In this document: piece after piece, positions 1 to 4,765 of the stretch
How positions within the stretch are numbered: position 1 is the stretch's first letter
How the letters are laid out: the number at the start of each line of letters is the position of its first letter
DNA from: Candidatus Methanoperedens sp.
Lineage (GTDB): Archaea; Halobacteriota; Methanosarcinia; Methanosarcinales; Methanoperedenaceae
NCBI GenBank assembly: GCA_026552835.1
Contig: JAPMTY010000108.1
Location: 1-6,712, forward strand
Direction of reading: 5' to 3'
Length of the DNA stretch: 6,712 nt
Notes under the pieces: model-generated
The model's input: only the letters and a program-made list of their open reading frames with translations
What the model was told of the DNA's origin: nothing
Database searches by the model: none
Translations under genes and position numbers: made by a program

Positions 1-153
1 GTCAAGATGACCATCAAGCCTGAATATCCGGCCGTTATATGCCCTTATACCTTCAAAAACACCATCCCCATACAAGAAACCGTGGTCGTATATGGAGGTT
101 CTTGCCTCGTTTTTTGGCACAAATTTTCCATTGAAATAGATTACTAAATCCAT
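1..153 (-). CDS. ilvE: Branched-chain amino acid aminotransferase, N-terminal fragment (runs off left edge)
   Basis: This is the first 51 codons of a class IV (fold type IV) PLP-dependent aminotransferase, most likely the branched-chain enzyme that makes Leu, Ile and Val from their 2-oxo acids with glutamate as donor. Visible are the short N-terminal strand (VIYFNGKFV, residues 4-12), then [16 protein letters not shown] (22-37) and the F-R-L-D-G-H-L segment (44-50), all typical of the family's small N-terminal domain. The catalytic lysine and the substrate-specificity loops lie outside the window. A D-amino acid aminotransferase or aminodeoxychorismate lyase has the same fold, but this N-terminus fits IlvE best. 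The ATG at 153 is the only sensible start; the ATG further upstream is out of frame. There is no clear Shine-Dalgarno, so the mRNA may have a very short leader. It is divergent from the regulator at 341. Confidence 0.85.
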   Translation of the reverse strand, partial: MDLVIYFNGKFVPKNEARTSIYDHGFLYGDGVFEGIRAYNGRIFRLDGHLD

Positions 154-180
154 GCGAATCCCAGTCTCATAAGGAAAAAC

Positions 181-195
181 TATCATATATGCGTT
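181..195 (-). promoter_or_regulatory. Putative TATA box for ilvE
   Basis: On the minus strand the sequence CATATATG (184-191) sits about 30 nt upstream of the ilvE ATG and is preceded by an A-rich AAAACG that could act as a BRE. A start site about 25 nt downstream would fall near 160, giving a leader of only a few bases, which agrees with the absence of a Shine-Dalgarno. This is a motif and spacing argument only. Confidence 0.4.
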
Positions 196-279
196 TTGAT
201 GGTCATGCCTCGATGTTCGCAATGAAAAGTAATAACCAATTTTCTAAAAAGGTTTGATATAAAGACTTTTCTTTTAAAA

Positions 280-310
280 TTTATATTAAAACGTAAGATT
301 TATATTTAAT
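280..310 (+). promoter_or_regulatory. Putative promoter of the winged-helix regulator gene, with duplicated TATA-like element
   Basis: Two nearly identical TATA-like elements lie 19 nt apart: TTTATATTAAA (280-290) and TTTATATTTAAT (299-310). The second is spaced to give a start near 326-330, just before the GGTGA ribosome-binding site. The stretch AAAACGTAAG between them could act as its BRE. The first may be a second promoter, a binding site for the regulator itself, or simply AT-rich sequence. This lies in the 187-bp divergent region shared with ilvE (154-340), in which I see no other gene. Confidence 0.45.
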
Positions 311-340
311 GAATACATTTAAAGCTGTAGGGTGAAATAT

Positions 341-715
341 ATGAAAAGTCTTTCAGTCAATGTGCTCGACAAAGCCGATGAGGAATTTGCGGACACGCTT
401 ATCGAATTGGGATTAAAGAGAAACGTAGCAAAAGTGCTTACCTATTTAAAAAATGTTAAAGATGTAACTTCAAGGGACCTTGAAATGGGTTCGGATTTAA
501 GACAGCCTGAAGTCAGTATCGCCATGCGAGAACTGGAAGAACTCGGCTGGATTGCAGAAAGAGAAGAGAAAAAACCCGGAAAAGGCAGACCGTATAAGAT
601 ATACCAGCTCAAGACAGATATTGATTCCATCATTGAGCATCTTGAAAACCAGAAGAAAAAAGAATCCCAGGCCATGATGGCAAGCATCAAGCGCCTGAAA
701 GAATTGACAAAATAA
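341..715 (+). CDS. Small winged-helix transcriptional regulator (archaeal, uncharacterised)
   Basis: This 124-residue protein is probably a DNA-binding regulator. Residues 25-38 form a first helix (LKRNVAKVLTYLKN). Residues 42-52 and 54-68 make a helix-turn-helix with recognition helix RQPEVSIAMRELEELGW. Residues 69-90, containing GKGRPYKIYQL, look like the wing. The charged, K/E/Q-rich C-terminus (93-122) is likely a dimerising helix. It resembles archaeal ArsR/MarR-like predicted regulators, and no ligand-binding domain is visible. I chose the ATG at 341 because GGTGA (331-335) sits 5 nt upstream as a good Shine-Dalgarno; the in-frame GTG at 332 would consume that site. It diverges from ilvE and is 32 nt upstream of the anchored protein at 748. 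Its targets are unknown; autoregulation, ilvE and the downstream gene are the natural guesses. Confidence 0.8.
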   Translation: MKSLSVNVLDKADEEFADTLIELGLKRNVAKVLTYLKNVKDVTSRDLEMGSDLRQPEVSIAMRELEELGWIAEREEKKPGKGRPYKIYQLKTDIDSIIEHLENQKKKESQAMMASIKRLKELTK

Positions 716-724
716 TCTTTTTTC
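716..724 (+). terminator. Oligo-T tract after the regulator gene
   Basis: Six consecutive T's (718-723) begin 3 nt after the TAA of the winged-helix gene. Archaeal RNA polymerase terminates at such tracts without needing a hairpin. Because no separate promoter is evident before the gene at 748, this may be only a partial terminator that sets the expression ratio of the two genes. Confidence 0.4.
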
Positions 725-747
725 TAGGGGAGTGGTATTGACATATT

Positions 748-1179
748 GTGAAGCTGAATAAAAGAAAAAAGCTAATAGCAGTAATCGGTATATTTTTATT
801 ATTTGCATTATCATTAGCTTTTTTTACACTTAACTACACAAAAGAAGGAAACGCTTTAATCGCTACGAATTTTATAAAAAATGAGGCGACATATAAATTT
901 GACGGAATCTTTGAAACATTTAAATTAAATAAAACGGTAACATCCTCTAAATATAGCTGGGAATTCTATTTTGAATATCAGAGCAGGAATTCCGGATACG
1001 GTAATAGAATAAATAATATTGTAAATCCTGTGATCACAAATCATACTGCTTTGATTTCGATGGAAAAAGGAACTATCAATTCAGCTATTTTAGACAACAA
1101 ATGGGACATGAAAGCCCAAAAACTCATTGAGACCAACATTCAACCTCAACTACCATCTCAACGGCGGCGTTTACGCTGA
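748..1179 (+). CDS. Membrane-anchored, externally exposed conserved archaeal protein, possibly with a frameshifted C-terminus
   Basis: This is a 143-residue protein with a basic N-terminus (KLNKRKK) and one hydrophobic segment at about residues 8-29, so an uncleaved anchor or signal peptide with the rest outside. There is no lipobox cysteine. The ectodomain carries YKFDGI (49-54), WEFYFEYQSR (71-80), SGYGNR (82-87) and ILDNKWDM (114-121). From memory, a set of small archaeal secreted proteins shares a similar order (FDGI, then WEF..E.QSR..GYG.R, then DGKWDM). I know no function for it. After about residue 128 the tail turns into Q/P/R-rich sequence (IQPQLPSQRRRLR) unlike the rest, while the +1 frame there reads more naturally, so a frameshift or decay is possible. 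The GTG at 748 is the only usable start, because an in-frame stop lies at 739-741. The GGGGAG purine run (727-732) is about 15 nt upstream, which is distant. Possibly co-transcribed with the regulator. Confidence 0.65.
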   Translation: MKLNKRKKLIAVIGIFLLFALSLAFFTLNYTKEGNALIATNFIKNEATYKFDGIFETFKLNKTVTSSKYSWEFYFEYQSRNSGYGNRINNIVNPVITNHTALISMEKGTINSAILDNKWDMKAQKLIETNIQPQLPSQRRRLR

Positions 1180-1201
1180 TATGTTGTGCAATTACATCTA
1201 T

Positions 1202-1873
1202 TTACAGGATGTCCTTACCTTCAATGAAAGGCATATTGTTCTTGAGGGAATATTTCCTGGCATCCTCTTTTGAAAGAGCTTTCCCGGTTTTTTCATCAAG
1301 CATCTCACATACTACCATAGAAGGGTTTATCCCTGCTTTTAATGCCAGTTCTATGGATAATTCCGTCTGCCCGCGCCGTTCATTTAAAAGGCCAGATGCC
1401 GCGCGAAGCAGGGCGACATGCCCCGGTGACCTGAATTCTTCACCAAAATCAATCATTTCCCCGTTTAAAACCCTTTGCACGGTTTCACCTACCTTTTTGA
1501 TGGTAAGAGCCCTGTCGTTATCGGTTATTCCTGTAAACGTGTTCCTGTGGTTGACCCATAATGAAAAAGACGACCTTGAATCATAAGGGATATCCCCTTT
1601 CTTTTCAACCAGCGTGCGCAAAGCCTTATTTCCATTTAAAGAGACGCTTCTTAAGACATCGGTCATGAAAGGCAATCCAAGCTTCTCGGCAGCGCTGTTA
1701 TGAATTGCAACGCAAATCAGTCCGCCGCCATCTCGACGCATTCTGGCAACGTCGGCAGGAGTGATAGAAATCGCCGGGATTACGAGGTCGGTCTCGCCTT
1801 CCCTGTCATCGGCATCGTATAATAGTATCATTTTGCCCTTGCGTATGGCATCGATTGCTTCATTAAGGCTCAT
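1202..1873 (-). CDS. ribB: 3,4-dihydroxy-2-butanone 4-phosphate synthase
   Basis: This enzyme converts ribulose 5-phosphate to 3,4-dihydroxy-2-butanone 4-phosphate plus formate, supplying the four-carbon unit of riboflavin. It is cytosolic and Mg-dependent. The 223-residue length is normal for a stand-alone archaeal RibB with no GTP cyclohydrolase II domain. Family motifs are intact. The acidic active-site loop is DDREGETD (22-29). GGGLIC lies at 49-54, HRNTFTGITDNDRALTI at 109-125 and the metal/phosphate motif FRSPGH at 147-152. RRGQTE (166-171) and CEM (189-191) complete the set. Its ATG overlaps the TGA of ribK in an ATGA quadruplet, with a strong GGAGGT 6 nt upstream, so translation is probably coupled. 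It converges on the secreted-protein gene, with 22 nt between the two stops. It should be controlled with ribK. Confidence 0.95.
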   Translation of the reverse strand: MSLNEAIDAIRKGKMILLYDADDREGETDLVIPAISITPADVARMRRDGGGLICVAIHNSAAEKLGLPFMTDVLRSVSLNGNKALRTLVEKKGDIPYDSRSSFSLWVNHRNTFTGITDNDRALTIKKVGETVQRVLNGEMIDFGEEFRSPGHVALLRAASGLLNERRGQTELSIELALKAGINPSMVVCEMLDEKTGKALSKEDARKYSLKNNMPFIEGKDIL

Positions 1874-2517
1874 TTAATGACCTCCACCTGGACCGCGCTC
1901 CCATCGCTGATATCAAGATAATTCCTGAGATTCACGGGGGCGATTATTTCAATTATATCTTCTGGATAATGCGTCCTTTCAGGGGTTATTACCGCCCCAT
2001 CCACATCGGATATCCTGACATTAAAACATGAGCCTTTCCCGAACGTCCTGTTCTCGTCTGTAAATCCTGAAATCCTGATATGACCCGTAATTCTTTTTCG
2101 AAGCTCAATGCTCTGTGCATCAAGTTTTATATTCAATGTGCCGGGATAGGGATCAAACCCGAGTTTTTCCCTGAATTGTTTCCTGTAACCCTCAAGTGAA
2201 ATATAATACTGGCCTTCACCCAGCCCCGTGATTACCTTGCCTGAGAGGATTTTTTTGCTTCCATTCCCTGAGAATATCTCCTGGTAATCATACAATTCTT
2301 TTTGTAAAGCAAGAAGACCGTTTTTTGTTATGGAAATCAACTGCCCGTCAGATAAAACCTGTCTTGATATGAGGTTCTCATCTTCAAGGCTTTTAAGCTT
2401 CCTCGCTGCTGTCTGCTGGCTTGAATCTATATAAGATGCAAATTCAACCGACGATAATTCCAGAGGTTTATTGTGCGCGCCGAGAAGCGCAAGCTTTTTT
2501 AAAGAAATTATATCCAT
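1870..2517 (-). CDS. ribK: CTP-dependent riboflavin kinase with N-terminal winged helix (RbkR type, enzyme plus regulator)
   Basis: The C-terminal domain (about 92-215) is the archaeal riboflavin kinase, which makes FMN using CTP. It shows GLGEGQYY (98-105), PYPGTLNIKL (123-132), ISGFTDENRTFG (149-160) and a C-terminal EIIAPVNLR...LDISDG segment (190-206), all characteristic. The N-terminal ~85 residues form a winged helix-turn-helix (FASYIDSSQQTAARKLKSLE, 26-45). Archaeal proteins with this fusion are known as RbkR, which bind DNA and repress riboflavin genes as well as phosphorylating riboflavin. That role here is inferred from the domain order. The 215-residue length is right. The gene leads a two-gene ribK-ribB unit with a promoter of its own between it and pheA. 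The ATG at 2517 is followed by a natural helix start and preceded by a weak GAGTGG. No key kinase residue looks lost. Confidence 0.92.
   Translation of the reverse strand: MDIISLKKLALLGAHNKPLELSSVEFASYIDSSQQTAARKLKSLEDENLISRQVLSDGQLISITKNGLLALQKELYDYQEIFSGNGSKKILSGKVITGLGEGQYYISLEGYRKQFREKLGFDPYPGTLNIKLDAQSIELRKRITGHIRISGFTDENRTFGKGSCFNVRISDVDGAVITPERTHYPEDIIEIIAPVNLRNYLDISDGSAVQVEVIK
1880..1885 (-). promoter_or_regulatory. Shine-Dalgarno of ribB inside the end of ribK
   Basis: GGAGGT on the minus strand lies 6 nt before the ribB ATG and inside the last codons of ribK. It is close to a perfect match to the archaeal 16S anti-Shine-Dalgarno and fixes the ribB start at 1873. Confidence 0.85.
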
Positions 2518-2561
2518 AAGCCACTCATTTTTGGAACGCTACTCAATAATGGGTTTAATAA

Positions 2562-2580
2562 CGGATAAAACTTTTCGTTG
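2562..2580 (-). promoter_or_regulatory. Putative BRE/TATA promoter of ribK-ribB
   Basis: Read on the minus strand, the stretch contains CGAAAA followed by GTTTTATCC, a good archaeal BRE/TATA pair. It falls in the 64-nt gap between the pheA stop and the ribK ATG. The predicted start is near 2543, giving a leader of about 25 nt. AACG (2560-2563) and CGTT (2576-2579) flank the TATA box as an imperfect inverted pair. This is a possible but weak operator candidate for the ribK product. Confidence 0.5.
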
Positions 2581-2581
2581 G

Positions 2582-3388
2582 TTACTTTGCAGCCGGGTAA
2601 GAACCCAGTATTTTGAGCATACCTACTTTATTTTTTATAATATCAAGAGCGTCTTTTATTATCCTGTTCTCGATATGCCCTTTCAGGTCGATATAAAAAA
2701 GATAATCCCCGAGGACTTTTTTCGTTGGCCGCGATTCTATCTTTGTCAAGTCGATTCTCCGGTTTGCAAATTCCCCGAGAATCTCGTAAAGCGCTCCAGG
2801 CCTGTTTTTCTCCAGATTCACGATAATTGAGGTCTTATCATTGCCTGTGGGCTTCGGGGTGGTTCTCCCGATTACGATAAAGCGGGTGAAGTTCTCGCTG
2901 GCGTCCTGTATGTTCTCATCCAGTATATCCAGTCCGTACGTCTTTGCAGATTCCCTGGATGCAATGGCAGCGAACTCTTTTGATTCCTGTGCAAGCTTTG
3001 CTGCCTGCGATGTGCTCAGGGTCGAATGAACCTCTATATTATTGAAATTCTTTTTAATGTATTTCCTGCACTGTGATAATGCCTGGGGAATGGACATGAT
3101 TCTTTTGATTTCGCTGCGCTTTCCTTTTGAAAGAAGACAGTGTTCTATCTGGACTATAACTTCGCCTGAGATTTTCAACTGCTGTTCCATAAGAATGTCA
3201 AGCGTTACCGTTACAGACCCTTCGATAGAATTTTCTACCGGCACAATGCTGTAATCCACTTCTTTGTTCAAGAGCGCATCAACGGTATCAAAGATGTCAT
3301 CGTAATATCGCAATTCCGCCTTATCGTTCCATTGTTTTGCGGCTTTTTCCGAGTAAGAGCCCTCCGGCCCTAAAGTCCCGATTATCAT
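2582..3388 (-). CDS. pheA: Prephenate dehydratase (catalytic domain plus C-terminal ACT domain)
   Basis: This enzyme decarboxylates and dehydrates prephenate to phenylpyruvate, the committed step to phenylalanine. It is a stand-alone 268-residue form without a chorismate mutase domain, the normal length for this type. Catalytic-domain motifs are all present: GPEGSYSE (7-14), PVENSIEGSV (50-59), HSTLSTSQAA (121-130) and the hallmark TRF (168-170), whose Thr is essential in characterised enzymes. The ACT domain begins near 186, with GALYEIL (198-204) and the ESRP motif (218-221) that binds phenylalanine, so feedback inhibition by Phe is expected. The ATG at 3388 is preceded by AGGG only 3 nt away, so initiation may rely on a short leader. 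It is transcribed in the same direction as ribK-ribB, 64 nt upstream of ribK, but the biochemistry is unrelated and a separate promoter follows it. Confidence 0.96.
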   Translation of the reverse strand: MIIGTLGPEGSYSEKAAKQWNDKAELRYYDDIFDTVDALLNKEVDYSIVPVENSIEGSVTVTLDILMEQQLKISGEVIVQIEHCLLSKGKRSEIKRIMSIPQALSQCRKYIKKNFNNIEVHSTLSTSQAAKLAQESKEFAAIASRESAKTYGLDILDENIQDASENFTRFIVIGRTTPKPTGNDKTSIIVNLEKNRPGALYEILGEFANRRIDLTKIESRPTKKVLGDYLFYIDLKGHIENRIIKDALDIIKNKVGMLKILGSYPAAK

Positions 3389-3408
3389 CTGCCCTATATA
3401 CTGAAGGG

Positions 3409-3420
3409 ATAAAGAAATAG
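3409..3420 (-). promoter_or_regulatory. Weak candidate TATA box for pheA
   Basis: On the minus strand TATTTCTTTA (3411-3420) lies about 25-30 nt before the pheA ATG and would give a nearly leaderless transcript. An alternative AT-rich element, TTTGAAATAATT, lies about 25 nt further upstream. I cannot choose firmly between them. Confidence 0.28.
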
Positions 3421-3453
3421 TTTGTTGATAATGGAATTATTTCAAATTTTTTT

Positions 3454-3468
3454 GGCAAACTTTTAAAA
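3454..3468 (+). promoter_or_regulatory. Putative TATA box for the presenilin-like protease gene
   Basis: The element GGCAAAC followed by TTTTAAAA (3461-3468) has the BRE/TATA arrangement. It would start transcription at about 3486-3490, some 10-14 nt before the TTG start and inside the inverted repeat described next. Confidence 0.45.
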
Positions 3469-3470
3469 CC

Positions 3471-3496
3471 AATCTCCCGTATTAAGTGCGGAGATT
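3471..3496. repeat. Perfect 7-bp inverted repeat over the start site and Shine-Dalgarno of the presenilin-like gene
   Basis: AATCTCC (3471-3477) and GGAGATT (3490-3496) are exact reverse complements separated by 12 nt. The right arm contains the GGAG ribosome-binding site of the gene at 3500. The left arm lies just behind the predicted TATA box. As DNA it has the size and symmetry of an operator for a dimeric regulator covering the start of transcription. As RNA, from an upstream start, it could hide the ribosome-binding site. The sequence shows the repeat; the function is inferred. Confidence 0.5.
3490..3493 (+). promoter_or_regulatory. Shine-Dalgarno that fixes a TTG start
   Basis: GGAG lies 6 nt before the TTG at 3500-3502. 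No ATG in a comparable position makes a better N-terminus, and the first residues after the TTG lead straight into the first membrane helix, so TTG is the probable start. Confidence 0.65.
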
Positions 3497-3499
3497 AAT

Positions 3500-4396
3500 T
3501 TGAAACTGACAAAATATATTCCTTTTATTGGCATGGCGTTCATGCTGCTTATCGTCCAGCTAATCGCGGTAGCGCTTAGCAAACCGTTTGATGTGAACCA
3601 AATGAAAGCTTTTTCCAATCCCGAAGCAACAAGCAATGTGATTTACTGGGTGGCGATAATTCTCCTTTTTACCGCTTTCATCTTGGTTGTGATAAAATAT
3701 AATAAAAAATGGATGATACAGGCTTTTATCCTTTTCACCGTAGTTTCGACCTTATATTATGTTTTTTTCGCAGTTTTATCGTATTTCTTACCACCGGTAA
3801 CGAATTTCATATTAACACTCATACTTTCAATAGGTTTGACAGTCGTTTTGCATAAATTCCCAGAGTGGTATGTGATTGACATCGTTGGCATAATCATCGG
3901 GGCGGGCGCAGCTTCGATTTTTGGCATCTCGCTTGATATTAAACGAACATTGTTGTTACTTGTCCTGCTGTTAGTATACGATTATATTGCGGTGTACAGG
4001 ACAAAACACATGATAACGCTTGCAGAAGGCGTGATGGATTTGAGACTTCCCATATTATTGGTCATACCAAAACACTGGAATTATTCCTTCCTTACTGAGA
4101 AGTTCGACAAAGAAGAACGTGAAGCGTTCTTTATGGGACTCGGGGATGCCGTGATGCCCACGATACTTGTAGTATCTGCGAATTTCTTTGTAAAGGCGGC
4201 TTCTTATACTCTTCCCCTTATCGGTCCTGTCAATATTCCCGCAATTGGCGCCATAATCGGGACATTTGCAGGGTTTTCAGTGCTCTTGGGATTTGTGATG
4301 AAGGGTAAACCCCAGGCAGGCCTGCCATTCCTTAACGGAGGCGTTATCCTGGGGTATGTGGTCGGGAGCCTGATAGCAGGTTCGCCGATAATATAA
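3500..4396 (+). CDS. Archaeal presenilin/signal peptide peptidase homologue (family A22 intramembrane aspartyl protease)
   Basis: This is a predicted nine-helix membrane protease that cuts substrates within the bilayer. Hydrophobic segments fall at about 8-27, 48-66, 73-95, 99-117, 124-141, 149-166, 211-231, 246-266 and 277-293. This matches the presenilin topology, with a charged loop (167-209) between helices 6 and 7. The catalytic pair is intact: YD in helix 6 (Y160, D161) and GLGD in helix 7 (213-216, D216). The third signature, PAL(P) in eukaryotic members, reads AGLP (273-276) here, keeping the Leu-Pro. The 298-residue length fits archaeal homologues, one of which gave the first family crystal structure. 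It starts with TTG behind GGAG. It stands alone: divergent from pheA and convergent with glnK, so context gives no substrate clue. The fold and catalytic residues are clear; the substrate and role in archaea are unknown. Confidence 0.9.
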   Translation: MKLTKYIPFIGMAFMLLIVQLIAVALSKPFDVNQMKAFSNPEATSNVIYWVAIILLFTAFILVVIKYNKKWMIQAFILFTVVSTLYYVFFAVLSYFLPPVTNFILTLILSIGLTVVLHKFPEWYVIDIVGIIIGAGAASIFGISLDIKRTLLLLVLLLVYDYIAVYRTKHMITLAEGVMDLRLPILLVIPKHWNYSFLTEKFDKEEREAFFMGLGDAVMPTILVVSANFFVKAASYTLPLIGPVNIPAIGAIIGTFAGFSVLLGFVMKGKPQAGLPFLNGGVILGYVVGSLIAGSPII

Positions 4397-4399
4397 TCG

Positions 4400-4406
4400 A
4401 AAAAAA
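4400..4406 (-). terminator. Oligo-T terminator after glnK
   Basis: On the minus strand seven consecutive T's begin 7 nt after the glnK stop, in the 16-nt gap to the convergent protease gene. This is a plausible intrinsic archaeal terminator for the amt-glnK transcript. Confidence 0.55.
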
Positions 4407-4412
4407 TGAGAC

Positions 4413-4751
4413 TTAAACGGCCTGCTTTCCACGCTCGCCGGTGCTAAGGCGTATGACCTCTTCAACCGGGTAGATGAAAATCTTCCCATCGCCGTTCCTG
4501 CCTGTTTTTGCTACCTCGCTTATAGCCTCTATCGCAGGTTCCACATTACTGTCGTCCACTATAATGTCAAGCTTGAGTTTTGGCAGGAACTCCACGCAAT
4601 ACTCACCGGCCCGCCATTGCAGGCAGACGCCTTTCTGGCGCCCGCGTCCCTGCACTTCCGTAACAGTCATGCTCACTATGCCTTTCTTTTCAAGCCCTAC
4701 TCGAATTGCATCAAGATTTTCAGGTCTTATTATCGCCTCGATTTTCTTCAT
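4413..4751 (-). CDS. glnK: P-II nitrogen signalling protein
   Basis: GlnK proteins are trimers that sense ATP/ADP and 2-oxoglutarate; GlnK plugs the ammonium channel when nitrogen is plentiful. From the ATG at 4751 the protein is exactly 112 residues, the canonical length, and opens with the family's MKKIEAIIRP. Ligand residues are present by alignment with E. coli GlnB: Q39, K58, K90 and R101, and TG..GDGKIF (83-92) is intact. The T-loop keeps Tyr51, the residue uridylylated in bacteria, but Tyr46 is Trp and the usual YRGAEY reads WRAGEY (46-51). An in-frame GTG at 4766 would add five residues and overlap the amt stop. I prefer the ATG because it gives the conserved start and has GAGGT 9 nt upstream. 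It follows amt by 11 nt on the same strand, so one operon is nearly certain. Confidence 0.95.
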   Translation of the reverse strand: MKKIEAIIRPENLDAIRVGLEKKGIVSMTVTEVQGRGRQKGVCLQWRAGEYCVEFLPKLKLDIIVDDSNVEPAIEAISEVAKTGRNGDGKIFIYPVEEVIRLSTGERGKQAV

Positions 4752-4760
4752 TTTCTCAAA

Positions 4761-4765
4761 CCTCA
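4761..4765 (-). promoter_or_regulatory. Shine-Dalgarno of glnK over the amt stop codon
   Basis: GAGGT on the minus strand overlaps the TGA of amt and lies 9 nt before the ATG at 4751. It supports the shorter 112-residue GlnK rather than the GTG-initiated form and suggests translation coupled to amt. Confidence 0.6.

Noticed and set aside
272..291. TTTTAA-N8-TTAAAA inverted repeat upstream of the regulator gene as an operator.
   Set aside because: Pure A/T symmetry in an AT-rich promoter carries little information; I could not separate it from TATA-like background.
332..340. GTG at 332 as start of the winged-helix regulator (three extra residues).
   Set aside because: It would use the GGTGA Shine-Dalgarno as coding sequence and has no site of its own; the ATG at 341 is properly spaced.
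1130..1201. Minus-strand reading after the ribB stop, in the same frame, gives a protein-like stretch (IDVIAQHISVNAAVEMVV...) to a TGA.
   Set aside because: RibB already has its normal length and all motifs before the TAA at 1204-1202, and the extra stretch has no start codon context. It is probably a chance open frame or the shadow of the facing gene.
2471..3254. Plus-strand open frames opposite ribK and pheA (2471-2830, 2841-3029, 3042-3254).
   Set aside because: The minus-strand proteins carry complete family motifs over the same bases, so these frames are shadows.
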